From Pseudarthrobacter sp. fls2-241-R2A-127 (lineage in GTDB: Bacteria; Actinomycetota; Actinomycetes; Actinomycetales; Micrococcaceae): DNA of 64,000 nt. Location: assembly GCF_030209355.1 (NCBI RefSeq), contig NZ_JARVSF010000045.1:33669-97668 (forward strand). Reading direction: 5' to 3'. This document shows positions 33,010 through 42,142 of this stretch, one piece after another (position 1 is the first letter of the stretch; each line of letters opens with the position of its first letter). A program made the position numbers and the translations under genes. The notes below the pieces were generated by a model. The model was not told the origin of the DNA, searched no databases, and saw only the letters and a list, made by a program, of their open reading frames with translations.

Positions 33010-34230
33010 ATGCAGCAGCAGGGTGTGGAACAGCTCGTCGAACAGGTGGCACAGAAGCTTGGCCGCGGCCTGTCCCTCGAGGACCTGGACGGCCTGCTGC
33101 TCGCTTACAGCTCCAACCAGTCGCACGCAGACCGCGTGCGGGTGAATTTCCTGCTGAGCAAGAAGGTCCCGGCGGATGTCAGTGCCTGGCAGCTCTCCCA
33201 CGGGATCGCCACCGCCGTGCGGCCGGTGGTGATCCCCGGGAATCCGGAGCTCGGCATGCTGGGCCGTGTCTGCGTCCCGCTGATGGTCCGGGGGTTTCGG
33301 GTGGGCTACCTGTGGGTGCAGCAGGACTCGGCAGAGGAAAGTCCGACGGCGATCCTCACCCAGCTGCCCGGCGTCAACCATGAGCTTGAGCTGCTGTCAG
33401 GCCTCCTGCTCGACTCGAACACGGCTGAATCCGAGTTCCGCCGGGGCCGTGAACGGGAGTTTCTGCTGGCCTGTTCCGGGGAGCCCAATGCGGTGGCCGC
33501 GGTGGCGGGCTGGAAGGAAGTCCAGGGCCGGGGTCCATGGCAGATGGTCACGGTGCTGGACGCGGACGGATGGGCCAGCGGACCTGACCCCATCGCGTCC
33601 ACCCTGATCCATCGATCCACCGCCCTGCAGGCAACCGTGGGTGTGGATGCCGCCCTGTTCAGTGCCGGCACCGAAACCCATTCGGTGGTGCTGTTCCGCG
33701 AATCGACCGGCCGCGCCAACCACGCCCAGGTTCTGGTGCACTACCAGCTGGAGCTGGCCAAGCGCTCGGGCCGGCCGGTCCACCGCATCATCCTGGGGAT
33801 CAGCGAGGGTTTCGCCAGGACGCGCCAGCTCGCGGAGGCGTACCGGCAATCCCGGATGGCAGCCCAGGCGGCCGCCGTGGACCCGCAGCTGGGCGAGCTC
33901 GTGGACTGCCGCGCCACCGGCGTCTACCAGCTGCTCGCGTCCGCGGGCGGGGGAGTGGGGGCATGGGCGGACTCCGGGTCCGTGTACTTCCGGATGCTTG
34001 AGGACCACGACCGCAACGGCGAGCTCATCCCCGTCCTGGAGCTGCTGTATGACAATGACGGCTCCGTCCAGGACGTGGCCTCCCGGCTCCACCTGCACCG
34101 CAGCAGCATCTACAACCGGTTGGGGCGGATCCGCCAGCTGCTGGGGGTGGACCCGCTGAAGGGATTGCCCCGGCTGGAACTGCACGCCGCGCTCAAGATG
34201 CGCCGCTGGGCGGCAAGGCCCAGGATCTGA
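33010..34230 (+). CDS. PucR-type transcriptional regulator of ald
   Basis: 406 residues. The C-terminal helix-turn-helix (about 350-395: SVQDVASRLHLHRSSIYNRLGRIRQLLG) is the PucR/CdaR type. The middle (about 200-320) is a degenerate GGDEF-like CdaR domain, and the N-terminal half may bind a ligand. Divergent from ald, it probably activates ald in response to alanine or nitrogen state (inference). ATG at 33010, with only a weak upstream A/G stretch. Confidence 0.85.
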   Translation: MQQQGVEQLVEQVAQKLGRGLSLEDLDGLLLAYSSNQSHADRVRVNFLLSKKVPADVSAWQLSHGIATAVRPVVIPGNPELGMLGRVCVPLMVRGFRVGYLWVQQDSAEESPTAILTQLPGVNHELELLSGLLLDSNTAESEFRRGREREFLLACSGEPNAVAAVAGWKEVQGRGPWQMVTVLDADGWASGPDPIASTLIHRSTALQATVGVDAALFSAGTETHSVVLFRESTGRANHAQVLVHYQLELAKRSGRPVHRIILGISEGFARTRQLAEAYRQSRMAAQAAAVDPQLGELVDCRATGVYQLLASAGGGVGAWADSGSVYFRMLEDHDRNGELIPVLELLYDNDGSVQDVASRLHLHRSSIYNRLGRIRQLLGVDPLKGLPRLELHAALKMRRWAARPRI

Positions 34231-34247
34231 CGCAGGGAAATCCGGGC

Positions 34248-35066
34248 TTACCCGGAGGCGGCCCCGGCAAAGGACCGGATGGCGTCCGCCACCTGCCGCG
34301 GGCGCACATGCTGGACCACGTGGCCTGCCCCCGGAATTTCAGCGAAGCTTCCCTGCGGTACGGCCTGGGCGAGCCGAATGCACCACTCCGGCCCTGCCAC
34401 CTGGTCATGGTTGCCGCGGAGGACCAGGATGGGAACGTTGATGCCGCCCAGCCGCTGCTCCGTGGGGTAACCCATCATCACCGGCACTTCGGTGAAGTAC
34501 CAGCGCGGGCCGCAACGGAAGTAGTCCGTCAACACGATCCAGTTGGACGAGGCACTTTCCCGGAGCAGCGCGTCGAGGGTGAGGGCCATGCCCTGCCGCA
34601 GGACGCTCCGGTGCCGGGAGTCCACCACGGGTCCCATCAGGACCAGCCGGCGTGCCCGTTCGGGGGCGTAGAGTGCGGCCTCGATGGTGAACTGCGTGCC
34701 CATTGAGTGACCTACCAGGATGTACGAGTCGATGCCGCTCGCTTTGAGCGCCTGGGCGATGAAGGAGCCGTAGTCCGCAACGGAGAGCTGCCTGCCGGGC
34801 CGGGGGGTGCCGGCGAAACCCGGCAGGTCCAGCGAGTAGGTGGGGGCGCCGGCCAGTTCGTTGTGCAGGCGGCGGAGGTAGCGGTGGGAGACGCCGATGC
34901 CGTGGATGAGGACATACGCCGGTCCGGCCGGGTTGCCTGCGGCGTCCTGTCCTGGCGCGGGAGTACCGTCAGCCCAGAGCAGCCTGCCCGTCAGGCCGTT
35001 GGCTTCCACCTCCGTTGAGTGCAACCTGGCGTCTTTCCGGTCCCGCCGGCCAAGGGGAAACCGCAC
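34248..35066 (-). CDS. Alpha/beta hydrolase
   Basis: 272 residues from the GTG at 35066. AYVLIHGIGVSHRYLRRL gives the oxyanion HG motif, ILVGHSMGTQFTIEAAL the nucleophile elbow GHSMG, and GAGHVVQHVRP the catalytic His; the acid is probably in LRGNHDQVAGP. The GTG overlaps the stop of the upstream excisionase-like gene (TAGTG), implying coupling; an ATG at 35147 would lie deep in that gene. Substrate unknown. Confidence 0.83.
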   Translation of the reverse strand: MRFPLGRRDRKDARLHSTEVEANGLTGRLLWADGTPAPGQDAAGNPAGPAYVLIHGIGVSHRYLRRLHNELAGAPTYSLDLPGFAGTPRPGRQLSVADYGSFIAQALKASGIDSYILVGHSMGTQFTIEAALYAPERARRLVLMGPVVDSRHRSVLRQGMALTLDALLRESASSNWIVLTDYFRCGPRWYFTEVPVMMGYPTEQRLGGINVPILVLRGNHDQVAGPEWCIRLAQAVPQGSFAEIPGAGHVVQHVRPRQVADAIRSFAGAASG

Positions 35067-35488
35067 TACTCTGCCACGCCGGCGTGGTCGCGGGCGGCCT
35101 TGTCCTGTTGGCGTTTCTGGTCTTCGAGTTTCTGGTGCTCCAGCCACGCCATGATGTCAGCCTGCCGGATCCTGCGGTGCGAGCCGCGGTACTCCACAGG
35201 GATTTCCCCGCGGTCCGTCATGTTGCGCAGGTACGTGTGCGAGATCCCCGCCAGTTCCGCAGCCTGGGAGGTGGTCAACATTTCCTCCACGCTGCCCACG
35301 GTCACCGTTTCGCCGCGTCCCAGCCGTGCCAGGAGATCGACGACGGCGTCCCTCGCCTGCGCGGGCAGGCGGTGGACGGTGCCGTCCACGAAGACGGTGA
35401 TGTCGTTGCTGTCCTCGAGGGCGCGCGCAAGGCTGCCGGCCTCACCTGCGGGCAGGCCGGCCGTAACGCGGGGGGCTATCAATGCCAT
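35066..35488 (-). CDS. Excisionase-family (MerR-like) DNA-binding protein
   Basis: 140 residues. The C-terminal half LTTSQAAELAGISHTYLRNMTDRGEIPVEYRGSHRRIRQADIMAWL is a complete excisionase/AlpA-type winged helix that reads a short DNA site. The N-terminal 60 residues (ITVFVDGTVHRLPAQARDAVVDLLARLGRGETVTV) resemble the front half of antitoxins paired with PIN toxins, but no toxin gene is adjacent. Coupled to the hydrolase by a TAGTG overlap. Confidence 0.82.
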   Translation of the reverse strand: MALIAPRVTAGLPAGEAGSLARALEDSNDITVFVDGTVHRLPAQARDAVVDLLARLGRGETVTVGSVEEMLTTSQAAELAGISHTYLRNMTDRGEIPVEYRGSHRRIRQADIMAWLEHQKLEDQKRQQDKAARDHAGVAE

Positions 35489-35544
35489 GGACGTAGCCTA
35501 TCCCGCGTCGGACGGGTGCCCGCAGGCCGGGCGGTTCCTCCGGA

Positions 35545-37230
35545 TCAGAGGCCCAGTTCCTCCAGGACCGGCAGTTTCTCCCGCACCCAGGCCCGGGCTT
35601 CCGTGGCGCTCGGCGCGGAGAGGGCCAGCTTGGCCAGTTCCTGGGCTTCGGAGAGGGTTACCGTCTTCAGGACGGCCGCCACGGCGGCCAGCGAGCGGGC
35701 CGTCATGGAGAGGGTGGTCACGCCAAGGCCGGTGAGGACGACGGCGAGGGCCGGGTCCGCGGCAGCCTCACCACAGACGCCAACGGGTTTGTTGTGGCCT
35801 TCGGCCCTGGACCCCTCAACCGTGAGCCCTACGAGGCGCAGGACTGCGGGCTGCCAGGGGGTGTTGAGGTTGGCCAGGGGGCCAAGTTGGCGGTCGGCGG
35901 CCATGGCGTACTGGGTGAGGTCGTTGGTGCCCAGGCTCGCGAAGCCCACTTCGCGGAGGATTGATTCCGCGGTGAGGGCGGCGGACGGGACTTCCACCAT
36001 GACGCCGGGGGTCTTGATGCCGGCGTCGGCGCACATGGAGGCGAAACGCGCGGCTTCCTCGGCGGTGGAGATCATGGGCGCCATGACCCAGACGTCGGCC
36101 TCGGACTGCTGCTCGGCCAGGGCGATGGCTTCAAGCTGCCGGTCCAGGACGCCGGGGGTGGTGAAATCGGTGCGGTAGCCGCGGACGCCGAGGGCCGGGT
36201 TGGGTTCCGTGGAGTCGGTGAGGAAGGGCAGCGGCTTGTCGGCGCCCGCATCCAGGGTGCGCAGGACCACCTTCTTGCCCGGGAAGGCATCGAAGACGCT
36301 CTTATAGGCGGCCGCCTGTTCCTCAATGGACGGTTCGGTGTCCCGCTCCAGGAAGCAGAACTCGGTGCGGAAGAGGCCCACGCCCTGCGCTCCGAGCTTG
36401 GCTGCGGCTTCGGCGTCCTTGCCGCCGCCCACGTTGGCGAGCAACGGCACTTCGTGGCCGTCCGCCGTCGTGCCCGTGCCGGTGAACTCAGCCAGCAGTG
36501 ACGCCGTGGCAGCCCAGGCCTCTGCCGTCGCGCGAAGGGATTCGTCGGGCTCGGCGGTGATGAGGCCGGCTGCGCCGTCCACATACACCTCGGTGCCGTC
36601 CGCCAGTTCGTCGACGCCCACGGCGGCCACCACGGCCGGCAGGCCGAGGGAACGGGCGATGATCGCCGTGTGGGACTGGGGGCCGCCGCCGGCGGTGACC
36701 AGCGCCAGGACCTTGTTCGGGTCAAGGGTGGCCGTGTCCGCCGGGGCAAGGTCCTCCGCCACGAGGACGAACGGGGTGTTGGAGGCAGGGATGCCGGGCG
36801 CGGGAACGCCCCGCAGCGCGGCGACAATCCGGGCGCGGACGTCCAGGACGTCGGTGGCGCGCTCGGCCATGTAGCCGCCCAGGTTATGCAGCATCTCAGA
36901 GACCGAGGAGCCGGATTCCCAGATGGCGCGTTCGGCAGAAACACCCCGGGCCACCAGTTTGGCGGCGCCCTTGATCAGCATGGTGTCCTTGGCCATCAGT
37001 GCCGTGGCTTCCAGGACTGCCTTGCCGTCCCCTACGGCGTGCGCGGCGCGCTCCTTCAGTTCGTCATGGACGGCCTGGGAGGCCGCCTTCAGTGCTGCGG
37101 TGGCTTCCTCGGCAGTGGTGTCCGGCGCCAGCTGTTCACCGGCGGGAGGCTCACTGATGGGTTTGGGCATCTGCCGGATGGTGCCGATGACGCGGCCTGG
37201 GCTGACGCCTACTCCTGGGAAGTTCTGCAC
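35545..37230 (-). CDS. ptsI: PTS enzyme I, phosphoenolpyruvate-protein phosphotransferase
   Basis: 561 residues, usual size. It transfers phosphate from PEP to HPr. The phospho-histidine is His187 in GGGPQSHTAIIARSLGLPAV. The C-terminal PEP-binding barrel shows GVGLFRTEFCFLERD, ADVWVMAPMISTAEE and VGVCGEAAADPALA with the conserved Cys. Close to the mannitol PTS genes, which it can energise. No HPr gene lies in the window. Confidence 0.95.
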   Translation of the reverse strand: MQNFPGVGVSPGRVIGTIRQMPKPISEPPAGEQLAPDTTAEEATAALKAASQAVHDELKERAAHAVGDGKAVLEATALMAKDTMLIKGAAKLVARGVSAERAIWESGSSVSEMLHNLGGYMAERATDVLDVRARIVAALRGVPAPGIPASNTPFVLVAEDLAPADTATLDPNKVLALVTAGGGPQSHTAIIARSLGLPAVVAAVGVDELADGTEVYVDGAAGLITAEPDESLRATAEAWAATASLLAEFTGTGTTADGHEVPLLANVGGGKDAEAAAKLGAQGVGLFRTEFCFLERDTEPSIEEQAAAYKSVFDAFPGKKVVLRTLDAGADKPLPFLTDSTEPNPALGVRGYRTDFTTPGVLDRQLEAIALAEQQSEADVWVMAPMISTAEEAARFASMCADAGIKTPGVMVEVPSAALTAESILREVGFASLGTNDLTQYAMAADRQLGPLANLNTPWQPAVLRLVGLTVEGSRAEGHNKPVGVCGEAAADPALAVVLTGLGVTTLSMTARSLAAVAAVLKTVTLSEAQELAKLALSAPSATEARAWVREKLPVLEELGL

Positions 37231-37358
37231 TGAAGGTCCTCATTCTCTGCCGGTAGACAGGCCCGCCAAGTTCTCCGGCGCCGTGCCGGGTCCGCCGGAG
37301 GACTGCTACGTCCAGGGGCAGGAAACGTGCCTGAAAAAATTGTATGTGATTCAGTTCA

Positions 37359-37373
37359 TATAGCAACGCTATA
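37359..37373 (+). promoter_or_regulatory. Putative TetR operator
   Basis: TATAGC-AAC-GCTATA: perfect 6-bp arms with a 3-bp spacer, 19 bp before the TetR start in the divergent ptsI/TetR promoter region. Confidence 0.5.
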
Positions 37374-37391
37374 GGTGCTAGGGTAGCGGTT

Positions 37392-38120
37392 ATGAGTTTG
37401 GATGGCCAGCTTCCCCCCAAAATGCGGCTGCTCCGTGCTGCCGCGGAACTGCTGGCAAAATCCGCGGGAGCTCCGGTCTCCACCCGCCAGATCACCCAGC
37501 TGGCAGGGGTTTCCGCCCCCACCCTGTACCACCACTTCGGTGACAAGGAAGGTCTTTTCGACGCCGTCGTCGCCGCAGGGTTTGAGGAATATGTCGCGGG
37601 CGAACGGGACTTCGCCCCCTCCGGGCAGCCTCTTGAGGACATCCGGAGAATGTGGGACAACCACGTGCAGTTCGGTCTGAACCAGCCCGAGCTGTACCTG
37701 GTGATGTTCGGCAACATCCGCCCCGAAAGCCGGCCAGCCATCGTGGCCGACGCCGAGGCGCTCATGGAAGAGATGCTGAACAAGGCAGCGGCAGCGGGCC
37801 AGCTGAACGTCCAGCCCAGGGAAGCGGCCAGGTCCATCCTGGCGGCCAACGTGGGTGTCACGCTGATGCTGATTGCGGAGCCCGCCGCCGAACGCAACCT
37901 CGAACTGTCCACCATGACCCGGGACGCCATGATTTTCGCGGTGTCCGCCGAGCCCGCCAGCGGCCCGGCCCCGGGCGGCGCCGGGAAGTCCTCGGTAGTG
38001 GTGGCAGCGATCGCCCTGAATGCCGCACTTCAGGCCTCGCACTCTGACCAGCTTTCCAGCTCGGAACTCAAGCTTTTCCTCGAATGGCTCCACCGGATCT
38101 CCACCAGCCCGGCCGGATAG
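37392..38120 (+). CDS. TetR-family transcriptional regulator
   Basis: 242 residues. DNA-binding domain at about 10-57 with VSTRQITQLAGVSAPTLYHHFGDKEGLF. The C-terminal domain is somewhat long, with a Ser/Ala-rich tail. It lies between ptsI (divergent) and mtlA (same strand, 87 bp downstream), so it may regulate the PTS genes; mannitol operons are more often under DeoR- or MtlR-type control, so this is uncertain. An inverted repeat lies 19 bp before the start. Confidence 0.87.
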   Translation: MSLDGQLPPKMRLLRAAAELLAKSAGAPVSTRQITQLAGVSAPTLYHHFGDKEGLFDAVVAAGFEEYVAGERDFAPSGQPLEDIRRMWDNHVQFGLNQPELYLVMFGNIRPESRPAIVADAEALMEEMLNKAAAAGQLNVQPREAARSILAANVGVTLMLIAEPAAERNLELSTMTRDAMIFAVSAEPASGPAPGGAGKSSVVVAAIALNAALQASHSDQLSSSELKLFLEWLHRISTSPAG

Positions 38121-38207
38121 CCCACAACACCGCGTTACCCAGCAGTACGTCGTCGTAATCATCGGACCAATCCTGCGGAGCAGCAGGAATGACGGTTAGG
38201 AAATCAC

Positions 38208-40271
38208 ATGGCAACAGAGACAGTTGCAAAACCCCGCACCAGCGCGCGCGTGCACGTCCAAAAGTTCGGGACATTCCTGTCCGGCATGATCATGCCCAAC
38301 ATCGGTGCGTTCATCGCCTGGGGCATCATCACCGCCCTCTTCATCGAGAAGGGCTGGCTGCCCGTTCCGCAGCTCGGTGGTTTCGGCGAGACTGACGGAA
38401 AGCCCAACATCGGCCTGGTAGGCCCCATGATCACCTACCTCCTGCCGCTGCTGATCGGCTACACCGGCGGCAAGATGGTCTATGACGTCCGCGGTGGCGT
38501 GGTGGGTGCCATCGGCACCATGGGCGTGATCGTGGGCGCCGGCATCCCGATGTTCATCGGCGCGATGATCATGGGCCCCCTGGGCGGCTGGACCATGAAG
38601 AAGATCGACATGATCTGGGACGGCAAGATCCGCCCCGGCTTCGAAATGCTGGTCAACAACTTCTCCGCCGGCATCTGGGGCGCGCTCCTGGCCTTGCTGG
38701 GGTTCTACGGCATTTCGCCGCTGGTGACCGCCTTCAGTACTGCCGCGGGAAACTTCGTGCAGTTCCTGGTCCACAACGGCCTGCTGCCCCTGACCAGCAT
38801 TTTCATCGAGCCGGCCAAGGTCCTGTTCCTCAACAACGCCATCAACCACGGCGTGCTCACCCCGCTGGGTGTGCAGCAGTCCCTGGATCAGGGCAAGTCC
38901 ATCCTGTTCCTGCTGGAAGCCAACCCCGGCCCCGGCCTGGGCCTCCTGCTCGCGTACGCTTTCTTCGGCCGCGGCGCCGCCAAGGCATCGGCCCCCGGTG
39001 CAGCCATCATCCAGTTCCTGGGCGGCATCCACGAGATCTACTTCCCGTACGTCCTGATGCGCCCGCTGCTGATCCTGGGCACCATCGCCGGCGGCATGAC
39101 CGGCATCGCCACCCTCGCCGTCACCAACTCCGGCCTGGTCGCCCCGGCCGCCCCTGGCTCCATCTTCGCCGTGCTGGCGCAGACGTCCCGTGACAGCTAC
39201 TTCGGGGTGATCCTCTCCGTGGTGCTCGCGGCAGCCGTTTCCTTCCTGGTGTCCTCGGTCATCCTGAAGACCACCAAGCACAGCGATGAGGACGACCTTG
39301 GCGACGCCACCGCACGGATGGAGGCAATGAAGGGCAAGAAGAGCTCCGTGGCCTCCACCCTCGCAGGTGCCGGCGGAGGCGTCGCAGCGGGTGCCGCTGC
39401 AGGCGGCCGCGGCGGCGTGGGCGTCCTGGCAGGCCCCGTGCGCAACGTCGTGTTCGCGTGCGACGCCGGCATGGGCTCCAGCGCCATGGGCGCCTCGGTG
39501 CTGCGGAACAAGATCAAGGCGGCCGGGTTCCCCGACGTCAAGGTCACCAACGCCTCCATAGCCAACCTCACCGACAGCTACGACGTCGTGGTCACCCATC
39601 AGGACCTCACCGAGCGGGCCAAGCCGGCCACGTCCAGCGCCGTGCACTACTCCGTCGACAACTTCATGAGCAGCCCGCGGTACGACGAGATCGTCGAGCT
39701 GGTCCGTGAAAGCAACACCGAACGCGGTGACTCGGCCGACGCCGGCGCCGCCCACGGTGCGCACGCCGCCGATGCCCCGGTGGATGCTGCGCCCGCTGCC
39801 GCGGCAGGAACTCAGCCTGCGGCTTCCGCTGCCGGAAGCTCCGAGATCCTGGCCCGGGAGAGCGTGGTCCTGACGGGTTCGGCCACCACCCGGGACGCCG
39901 CCATCGACGAAGCGGGCAGGCTCCTGCTGGCCCGTGGCGCCGTGGACGAAGGCTACATCGCCGCCATGCACGAGCGCGAGGAATCGGTGTCCACCTACAT
40001 GGGCAGCTTCCTGGCCATCCCGCACGGCACCAACGCCGCCAAGGACCACATCCGCAAGTCCGCGGTGTCCGTCATCCGCTACCCCGAAGGCATCGACTGG
40101 AACGGCAAGGAAGTGAAGTTCGTGGTGGGTGTCGCAGGCATCAATAACGAACACCTGCACATCCTGTCCTCCATCGCCAAGGTCTTCACCAACAAGGACC
40201 AGGTGGCCCGGCTCGAGGCTGCCACGTCCGAGGATGAAGTCCTGGAGCTCTTCGGAAAGGTCAACGCATAG
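38208..40271 (+). CDS. mtlA: Mannitol PTS transporter, EIICBA
   Basis: 687 residues in the order IIC-IIB-IIA. The membrane IIC domain (about 1-340) includes GGIHEIYFPYVLM, the substrate-site motif of mannitol IIC. IIB carries phospho-Cys418 in FACDAGMGSSAMGAS. An Ala-rich linker (about 505-545) joins IIA, with phospho-His606 in LAIPHGTNAAKDHI. It imports mannitol as mannitol 1-phosphate. TTAGGAAAT precedes the ATG. The TAG stop overlaps the mtlD GTG. Confidence 0.97.
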   Translation: MATETVAKPRTSARVHVQKFGTFLSGMIMPNIGAFIAWGIITALFIEKGWLPVPQLGGFGETDGKPNIGLVGPMITYLLPLLIGYTGGKMVYDVRGGVVGAIGTMGVIVGAGIPMFIGAMIMGPLGGWTMKKIDMIWDGKIRPGFEMLVNNFSAGIWGALLALLGFYGISPLVTAFSTAAGNFVQFLVHNGLLPLTSIFIEPAKVLFLNNAINHGVLTPLGVQQSLDQGKSILFLLEANPGPGLGLLLAYAFFGRGAAKASAPGAAIIQFLGGIHEIYFPYVLMRPLLILGTIAGGMTGIATLAVTNSGLVAPAAPGSIFAVLAQTSRDSYFGVILSVVLAAAVSFLVSSVILKTTKHSDEDDLGDATARMEAMKGKKSSVASTLAGAGGGVAAGAAAGGRGGVGVLAGPVRNVVFACDAGMGSSAMGASVLRNKIKAAGFPDVKVTNASIANLTDSYDVVVTHQDLTERAKPATSSAVHYSVDNFMSSPRYDEIVELVRESNTERGDSADAGAAHGAHAADAPVDAAPAAAAGTQPAASAAGSSEILARESVVLTGSATTRDAAIDEAGRLLLARGAVDEGYIAAMHEREESVSTYMGSFLAIPHGTNAAKDHIRKSAVSVIRYPEGIDWNGKEVKFVVGVAGINNEHLHILSSIAKVFTNKDQVARLEAATSEDEVLELFGKVNA

Positions 40272-41434
40272 TGAAGGCAGTACATTTTGGCGCCGGCAAC
40301 ATCGGGCGCGGCTTTGTGGGCCTGCTCCTGCACGATGCCGGCTACGAGGTGGTGTTCGCGGACGTGGCCGAGGAACTGATCACCCGCCTGGCCGCTGCGG
40401 ACAGCTACGCGGTCCACGAGGTGGGGGAGAACCCCGCCGTGCGGACGGTGGACAACTTCCGGGCGCTGAACTCCAACGCCCAGGAGGCCGAGCTGGTCGC
40501 GGAGATCGCGACGGCGGACATCGTCACCACGGCGGTGGGCCCGCACATCCTGAAGTTCGTGGCGCCCGTGATCGCCAAGGGCATCGTGGCCAGGGAACCA
40601 GGGCGGGCACCCCTGCAGGTGATGGCCTGCGAGAACGCCATCAACGCCACGGACATCCTGGCCAAGGAGGTGGCTGCCCAGCCGGGGGCCGCCGCCGGGG
40701 CCCTGGACGGGAAGGTGGTGTTCGCGAACACCGCCGTGGACAGGATCGTGCCCAACCAGGAGCCGGGCCAGGGCCTGGACGTCACCGTGGAGACCTTCTT
40801 CGAATGGGTCATCGACCGGACCGCCTTTGGCGACTCCGCCCCGGTGATCCCCGGTGCCACCTTCGTGGACGACCTCTCGCCGTACATCGAGCGGAAGCTG
40901 TTCACCGTCAATACCGGGCATGCCTCTGCGGCTTACCTGGGGTTTGAGGCGGGGCTGGAGAAGATCTCCGACGCCATGGCGGACCAGGATGTGGCTGAGG
41001 ACGTCCGGGCGGTGCTCGAGGAGACCAAGCAGCTCCTGGTGGCCAAGCACGGCTTCAGCAATGACGAGCAGGAAGCGTACGTCCAGAAAATCCTGGTCCG
41101 GTTCTCCAACCCGTACCTGCCGGACACCGTTAACCGGGTGGGCCGCGCGCCGTTGCGGAAGCTGAGCCGCCACGAGCGGTTCATCGGCCCGGCGGCGGAG
41201 CTGGCAGAACGCGGCGTGGTGCCGGAGGCCCTGCTGGGTGCCATTGCTGCAGCGCTGCGCTTCAACGACTCCGCCGATGCCGAGGCCACCGAACTCGCGG
41301 TTATCCTCGGCTCCGCCAGCCCGGCTGACGCCACGGCCCGGATCACCGGACTCGAGCGGGACCACCCGCTGTTCAACGCCGTCGCCACCCTCGTGGAGGA
41401 GCGGCAGGCGGAACTGGCAGGCACCCCCGCCTGA
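40271..41434 (+). CDS. mtlD: Mannitol-1-phosphate 5-dehydrogenase
   Basis: 387 residues, GTG start overlapping the mtlA stop (TAGTG). It oxidises mannitol 1-phosphate to fructose 6-phosphate with NAD. KAVHFGAGNIGRGFVGLLLHDAGYEV is the NAD-binding loop; ACENAINATD, FANTAVDRIVP and KLFTVNTGHASAAYLG are MtlD hallmarks, the last with the catalytic Lys/Asn/His set. A strong terminator follows. Confidence 0.97.
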   Translation: MKAVHFGAGNIGRGFVGLLLHDAGYEVVFADVAEELITRLAAADSYAVHEVGENPAVRTVDNFRALNSNAQEAELVAEIATADIVTTAVGPHILKFVAPVIAKGIVAREPGRAPLQVMACENAINATDILAKEVAAQPGAAAGALDGKVVFANTAVDRIVPNQEPGQGLDVTVETFFEWVIDRTAFGDSAPVIPGATFVDDLSPYIERKLFTVNTGHASAAYLGFEAGLEKISDAMADQDVAEDVRAVLEETKQLLVAKHGFSNDEQEAYVQKILVRFSNPYLPDTVNRVGRAPLRKLSRHERFIGPAAELAERGVVPEALLGAIAAALRFNDSADAEATELAVILGSASPADATARITGLERDHPLFNAVATLVEERQAELAGTPA

Positions 41435-41523
41435 CGCCGCCCCGGCACGCGCCATCACTTCCTGCACCCCCTGACGCAACGCCCCATCAGAACCTGCAGG
41501 AATTCCGGGAACGCCCCATCACC

Positions 41524-41557
41524 ACGACGCCGGCACTTTCCCAAGTGCCGGCGTCGT
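41524..41557 (+). terminator. Terminator of mtlAD
   Basis: ACGACGCCGGCACTT and AAGTGCCGGCGTCGT form perfect 15-bp arms with a TCCC loop, followed by TGTTTGTTTG. Confidence 0.85.
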
Positions 41558-41582
41558 TGTTTGTTTGTGCCAAGCTGGGCAG

Positions 41583-42101
41583 GTGATTCCTTCCGAAGAA
41601 GCCGGGCCGTTGTTCGCTGCCGACATCGACGGCGGGACGTTCCGCCTCCGCCACGCCACCCCCGCCGACCTCCCGGCCATGGTGCGGCTGCTCGCCGACG
41701 ACGCGTTGGGCGCCGGCCGCGAGACCGCGCGGGACATGGAGCCGTACCAGCGGGCCTTTGACGCGATCGACGCCGACCCCGCCCACCTCTTGATCGTCGG
41801 CGACACCGTGACGGCAGGGGGCCAGGCCAGGCCGGTGGTGGCCACCTTCCAGCTCAGTTTCCTTCCCGGCATCTCCCGGCGGGGTGCGTGGCGCTCGCAA
41901 CTCGAGGGTGTCCGCGTGGACGCCTCCCTTCGGGGCCACGGTCTTGGGAAGCTCATGGTGGGCTGGGCCATCGCTGAGTCCAGGCGGCGGGGCTGCACCC
42001 TGATGCAGCTGACCACGCACCACAGCCGCTCCGCGGCACACCGGTTCTACGAGCAGCTGGGCTTCGAGGCCAGCCACGTCGGGATGAAGTTGACGCTCTG
42101 A
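41583..42101 (+). CDS. GNAT-family N-acetyltransferase
   Basis: 172 residues. FRLRHATPADLPAMVRLLADD begins the fold; LEGVRVDASLRGHGLGKLMVGWAIAESRRRGC is motif A with the R-G-x-G-x-G loop, and FYEQLGFEASHVGMKLTL is the C-terminal strand. The end resembles acetyltransferases that act on amines or phosphinothricin-like amino acids, but the substrate is not assignable. The GTG at 41583 is preferred over a TTG 18 nt upstream, which lies within the tail of the mtlD terminator. Confidence 0.85.
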   Translation: MIPSEEAGPLFAADIDGGTFRLRHATPADLPAMVRLLADDALGAGRETARDMEPYQRAFDAIDADPAHLLIVGDTVTAGGQARPVVATFQLSFLPGISRRGAWRSQLEGVRVDASLRGHGLGKLMVGWAIAESRRRGCTLMQLTTHHSRSAAHRFYEQLGFEASHVGMKLTL

Positions 42102-42110
42102 ACCTTGACT

Positions 42111-42141
42111 GTTAGGTGCCCTAAATGTTAGGCTACCTAAC
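42111..42141 (+). promoter_or_regulatory. Double MarR operator abutting the MarR start
   Basis: Two sites in tandem: GTTAGGTGCCCTAAA (42111-42125, one arm position off) and GTTAGGCTACCTAAC (42127-42141, perfect 6-bp arms with a 3-bp spacer). The second ends one base before the MarR ATG at 42143. Confidence 0.7.
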
Positions 42142-42142
42142 G

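Noticed and set aside
38196..40160. 654-codon open frame on the - strand
   Set aside because: Antisense to mtlA; His/Gly/Asp-rich shadow.
41478..41521. 12-bp direct repeat AACGCCCCATCA (41478-41489 and 41510-41521)
   Set aside because: Only two copies with no gene or element between them; no sign of a CRISPR or attachment site.
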